Of a stretch of 24,517 bases of DNA, positions 22,060 through 24,517 are shown one piece after another. Below the pieces are notes generated by a model. It made no database searches. It saw nothing but the letters and a program-made list of their open reading frames with translations, and was not told the DNA's origin. Positions within the stretch are counted from its first letter, which is position 1; every line of letters begins with the position of its first letter. The translations under genes and the position numbers were made by a program. Source of the DNA: Desulfobacteraceae bacterium (GTDB lineage: Bacteria; Desulfobacterota; Desulfobulbia; Desulfobulbales; Desulfobulbaceae); NCBI GenBank assembly GCA_022837185.1, contig JALHJD010000016.1, positions 1 through 24,517 on the forward strand. The letters run 5' to 3'.

Positions 22060-23691
22060 ATGCCTGGGCCTGATAACCGGCGGAACGACCGGACCGCGGG
22101 GGCAGCCGGAAAACGTCTCCGCCCCCTGGCCCCCTGGCGCCGCCTGAGCCAGGCGCTGTTCCTGCTGATCTTTTTCTTCCTGTTCATCAAAACCGACTAT
22201 ACCGGCACCGACCGGCTCGAATACGCCGTCAACATCCTCTTCCGCATCGATCCGCTGCTCGCCGCCTGCGTCATGCTGGCGGTCAAGGGCCTGGTCGCCC
22301 TGATGCTGCCGGCCCTGCTGGTGGTCGGACTGACGCTTGTCCTCGGCCGCTTCTTCTGCGGCTGGGTCTGTCCCATGGGAGCGCTGATCGATCTCTGCCA
22401 TCCGCTGCTCAGGCCCCGGAAGCGCCGAACCGACACCTTGTACCCGGCCCTGCCCTATCTCCTGCTGATCTTTGTCCTGGCCGGGGCCTTTTTCGGTCTG
22501 CCCGTCGCCGGGTACATCGATCCCTTTTCCATCCTGGTCCGCGGTCTTGCCATAGCCCTCTACCCGGCCTTCAATCAGGCGGCAACGGGTTTTTTCACTT
22601 TCACCTACCTTGAGGCCCCCGGTTTCGTCAACGTTGTCACCGAACCCGTCTACTCCTTCCTCAGGGCGACGATCCTGCCCTTTGATCAGAAGTACTATAC
22701 CCTGGTGATGCTGTCAGCGGCCGTCCTGCTGGCGGTCTTTGTGCTGGAGCTTGTTCAGCGCCGCTTTTTCTGCCGCAACCTCTGCCCCCTGGGCGGACTG
22801 ATCGGTTTGACCGCCGCGGCCGGCTTCTTCAGGGGATACGGCGGCAACGACGACTGCAAGGCCTGCCGGGCCTGCCGGAAGGTCTGCCGCATGGGCGCCA
22901 TCGACGAGAAGCGCCGCCTGGCCATGACCCGCTGCGTCCTGTGCATGGACTGCCGCGACAAGTGCCCCAGGGGCCTGATCGGTTTCCGTTTCTCCCCGCC
23001 TTCGCGCCGCCCCGCCCCGGTCTCCCTTTCGCGACGCGCGGTCATGGCAGCTCTTGGCGGAGCCGCCCTGCTGCCGCTCTTTTCCGGTGTCAGGAGCATG
23101 GCCAGGGTCCCCGATCCCTTCCTGATCCGCCCGCCCGGTTCCCTGCCGGAACCTGAATTTCTCGGCCGCTGCGTCCGTTGCGGGGAATGCATGAAGGTCT
23201 GCATCGGCAACGCCCTGCACCCTTCCTTTCTGGAATCAGGTCTGGAAGGCATGTTTGCCCCCCGGCTGATTCCCCGCATCGGCTACTGCGAGTTCAACTG
23301 CACCCTCTGCGGCCAGGTCTGCCCCACCGGGGCCATCCGCGAACTGGCACTGCCGGACAAGCATACCTGCAAAATCGGCCACGCCTTTTTTGACACCGAT
23401 CGCTGCCTGCCATACGCCAAGGGGATACCCTGCATCGTCTGCGAGGAGCATTGCCCGACCCCGGAAAAAGCGATCCGCTTCCGGGAAGCGGTCGTGGAAA
23501 ACGACCGGGGCGAAACGGTCACGGTCCGGCAGCCCTATGTGGTCGACGCCCTGTGCATCGGCTGCGGAATCTGCGAAAACAGGTGCCCCCTGCCGGACGG
23601 AGCCGCAGTGTACGTCACCGCAGCCGGCGAGGCAAGGAACCCCGAACACGCCCTGCCGGCCGCCGATTCCGGCCTGTATCCTCCCCCCTGA
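22060..23691 (+). CDS. NapH-NapG-like membrane polyferredoxin (fused, about six Fe-S cluster motifs)
   Basis: The 543-residue iron-sulfur protein is likely to pass electrons across or along the cytoplasmic membrane. The N-terminal half is NapH-like, with four or five hydrophobic helices and the paired loops FFCGWVCPMGALID (98-111) and FFCRNLCPLGGLIG (236-249). Two [4Fe-4S] motifs follow at C266/C269/C272/C276 and C292/C295/C298/C302. A second hydrophobic stretch preceded by twin arginines (SRRAVMAALGGAALLPLF, 324-341) then leads into a NapG-like ferredoxin domain. Its clusters are C371-C381, C410-C421, a variant set C449/C458/C461/C465, and C499-C509. The ATG at 22060 has GGCGG nearby. It lies 39 bp after the DUF362 gene. 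No dedicated reductase is present, so donor and acceptor are unknown. It may serve quinol oxidation, maturation or another Tat-exported partner. Confidence 0.88.
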   Translation: MPGPDNRRNDRTAGAAGKRLRPLAPWRRLSQALFLLIFFFLFIKTDYTGTDRLEYAVNILFRIDPLLAACVMLAVKGLVALMLPALLVVGLTLVLGRFFCGWVCPMGALIDLCHPLLRPRKRRTDTLYPALPYLLLIFVLAGAFFGLPVAGYIDPFSILVRGLAIALYPAFNQAATGFFTFTYLEAPGFVNVVTEPVYSFLRATILPFDQKYYTLVMLSAAVLLAVFVLELVQRRFFCRNLCPLGGLIGLTAAAGFFRGYGGNDDCKACRACRKVCRMGAIDEKRRLAMTRCVLCMDCRDKCPRGLIGFRFSPPSRRPAPVSLSRRAVMAALGGAALLPLFSGVRSMARVPDPFLIRPPGSLPEPEFLGRCVRCGECMKVCIGNALHPSFLESGLEGMFAPRLIPRIGYCEFNCTLCGQVCPTGAIRELALPDKHTCKIGHAFFDTDRCLPYAKGIPCIVCEEHCPTPEKAIRFREAVVENDRGETVTVRQPYVVDALCIGCGICENRCPLPDGAAVYVTAAGEARNPEHALPAADSGLYPPP

Positions 23692-23713
23692 CAGGGCCCT
23701 GCACTTTTTCCCG

Positions 23714-23734
23714 GACCCGGGGATCTCCCCGGTC
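23714..23734 (+). terminator. Hairpin after the polyferredoxin gene (weak terminator candidate)
   Basis: A 7-bp GC-rich perfect stem (CCGGGGA, two-base loop, TCCCCGG) extends by two more pairs around one bulged C. It begins 23 bp after the polyferredoxin stop. There is no T-tract directly after it, so intrinsic termination is uncertain. A CAGGGCCCTG palindrome followed by CACTTTTT lies just before it (about 23692-23708) and could contribute. Confidence 0.3.
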
Positions 23735-23761
23735 GGATTGCCGTCCTCCACTCAACGGTAT

Positions 23762-23790
23762 TTGCTTTGTTTATCAGCCGATAATATACT
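23762..23790 (+). promoter_or_regulatory. Candidate promoter for the MORN-repeat gene
   Basis: TTGCTT (23762-23767), a 17-bp spacer and TATACT (23785-23790, five of six to consensus) lie in an AT-rich island of the 204-bp gap before the MORN gene. The inferred start is near 23797, leaving a leader of about 100 bases. That leader contains complementary CCTCC and GGAGG (about 23834-23852). Confidence 0.45.
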
Positions 23791-23895
23791 TAAAGGGGCT
23801 GAGCGTACATTTTGCCCGAATAATGCCAAATACCTCCCGTGAGCCATGGAGGGGAGCAGCGTGAAAGTCAACCGCAGAGCCGGGAGTCCGGATGC

Positions 23896-24517
23896 ATGAA
23901 AACCGCACCGCTCATGTCCCTCTTTTTGATCGGGATGCTCTTGCCGTTGACCGGGTTCGGCGAATGTGTCGAAGGAGACTGCCAAAACGGACGGGGTACC
24001 TTTCTCTGGCCCGGCGGGAAAAAATATGAAGGGGAATGGGCGGAAGGGGCTCCCCATGGCCGGGGGGCCATGACCATTGCCGGCAGCTCGAAATATCAGG
24101 GCGCCTTCAAGAACGGCGTGCCCAACGGCGAGGGAACCATAATCTTTTCGGACGGCTCGGTATACACAGGGGCATTCAGCGAAGGGCGCCCAGACGGCAG
24201 GGGAGTCAAAATCTACCGTGACGGCTCAACCTATGCGGGCGACTGGAAAAATGGAGAGCGGCACGGCCGGGGAATCCGGATTCTGCCGGACGGGGAAAAA
24301 TATGAAGGGGAATACCGCGATGATACGCCCCATGGGCAGGGGACCTGCACCTGGCCGGGCGGCGAAAAATACGCAGGCGAATACAGAGCCGGGAAGAGAG
24401 AGGGCCAGGGGACCCAGACCTTCGCCGACGGCGGCAGGTATACAGGCGGCTTCAGGGACGGGAAGCCCGAAGGGAAAGGAACGGCAATCTACCCCGACGG
24501 ATGCAGATACGTCGGCA
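23896..24517 (+). CDS. Secreted MORN-repeat protein, C-terminus cut by window edge
   Basis: The frame is open from the ATG at 23896 to the right edge (207 codons). The first 22 residues (MKTAPLMSLFLIGMLLPLTG, then FG) form a signal peptide, probably cleaved before EC. The preceding residues FGE do not fit a lipobox, so this is more likely a soluble periplasmic or exported protein than a lipoprotein. After a partial first unit come seven tandem 23-residue MORN repeats of the type YxGxxxxGxxxGxGxxxxxDGxx. GGGAG about nine bases upstream supports the start. Bacterial MORN proteins have few defined roles; the repeats form beta-hairpin stacks and may mediate binding or scaffolding. Any C-terminal domain lies outside the window. 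Confidence 0.85.
   Translation, partial: MKTAPLMSLFLIGMLLPLTGFGECVEGDCQNGRGTFLWPGGKKYEGEWAEGAPHGRGAMTIAGSSKYQGAFKNGVPNGEGTIIFSDGSVYTGAFSEGRPDGRGVKIYRDGSTYAGDWKNGERHGRGIRILPDGEKYEGEYRDDTPHGQGTCTWPGGEKYAGEYRAGKREGQGTQTFADGGRYTGGFRDGKPEGKGTAIYPDGCRYVG
24025..24507 (+). repeat. Seven tandem 69-bp units encoding MORN repeats
   Basis: Seven in-frame units of 23 codons start with Tyr codons at 24025, 24094, 24163, 24232, 24301, 24370 and 24439, and an eighth begins at 24508. The protein pattern is regular (Y-x-G near the start, G-x-G in the middle, D/G-G near the end). The DNA has diverged between units, so expansion is not very recent. Confidence 0.85.

Noticed and set aside
23846..23899. 17-codon ORF overlapping the MORN gene start as ATGA
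   Set aside because: It has no ribosome-binding site and is too short to support from one sequence; the overlap is noted only as possible chance.

Overview
The window is GC-rich, gene-dense bacterial chromosome and reads as a Gram-negative, probably anaerobic member of the Desulfobacterota, perhaps near the Desulfobulbales. This is inferred from MurE with the meso-diaminopimelate motif, an FtsI-type protein with a C-terminal PASTA domain, a two-subunit class I (4Fe-4S) fumarase, and a DUF362 protein paired with a NapH/NapG-like polyferredoxin. I could not run a search, so the taxonomy is tentative. I recognise no tRNA, rRNA, insertion sequence, CRISPR array or prophage.

Region 1 (1-11171, minus strand) is a division and cell-wall (dcw) cluster, in transcription order mraZ, rsmH, ftsL, an ftsI-like gene, a fused murE-murF gene, mraY, murD, murG and murC. 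murC is cut by the left edge. The genes are tightly packed and sit behind a promoter with tandem MraZ boxes. Three features are unusual. ftsW is missing from its usual place between murD and murG, where there are only 78 bp. The FtsI homologue is an intact full-length ORF but has lost the SxxK, SxN and KTG motifs of the transpeptidase site, so it looks like a pseudoenzyme. MurE and MurF are one 1017-residue polypeptide. The coincidence of a missing SEDS glycosyltransferase (FtsW) and a dead partner transpeptidase is the most interesting signal here.

Region 2 (11485-19093, minus strand) is a second co-directional run: a CCA/poly(A) nucleotidyltransferase-HD protein, rlmE, yebC, ruvC, ruvA, ruvB, panB, and the alpha and beta subunits of a class I fumarase. 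Most neighbours overlap or lie within a few dozen bases, so this is probably one or two long operons combining RNA maturation, Holliday-junction processing, pantothenate synthesis and the TCA cycle. It ends at a roughly 310-bp non-coding stretch that carries the mraZ promoter region.

Region 3 (19147-24517, plus strand) diverges from the nucleotidyltransferase gene. First comes a thioredoxin-fold protein translationally coupled (ATGA overlap) to a YbdG-type mechanosensitive channel. Next is a DUF362 protein with a Tat-type signal, followed by a NapH-NapG-like polyferredoxin with about six Fe-S cluster sites, likely a membrane electron-transfer module of unknown partner. Last is a secreted MORN-repeat protein cut by the right edge.
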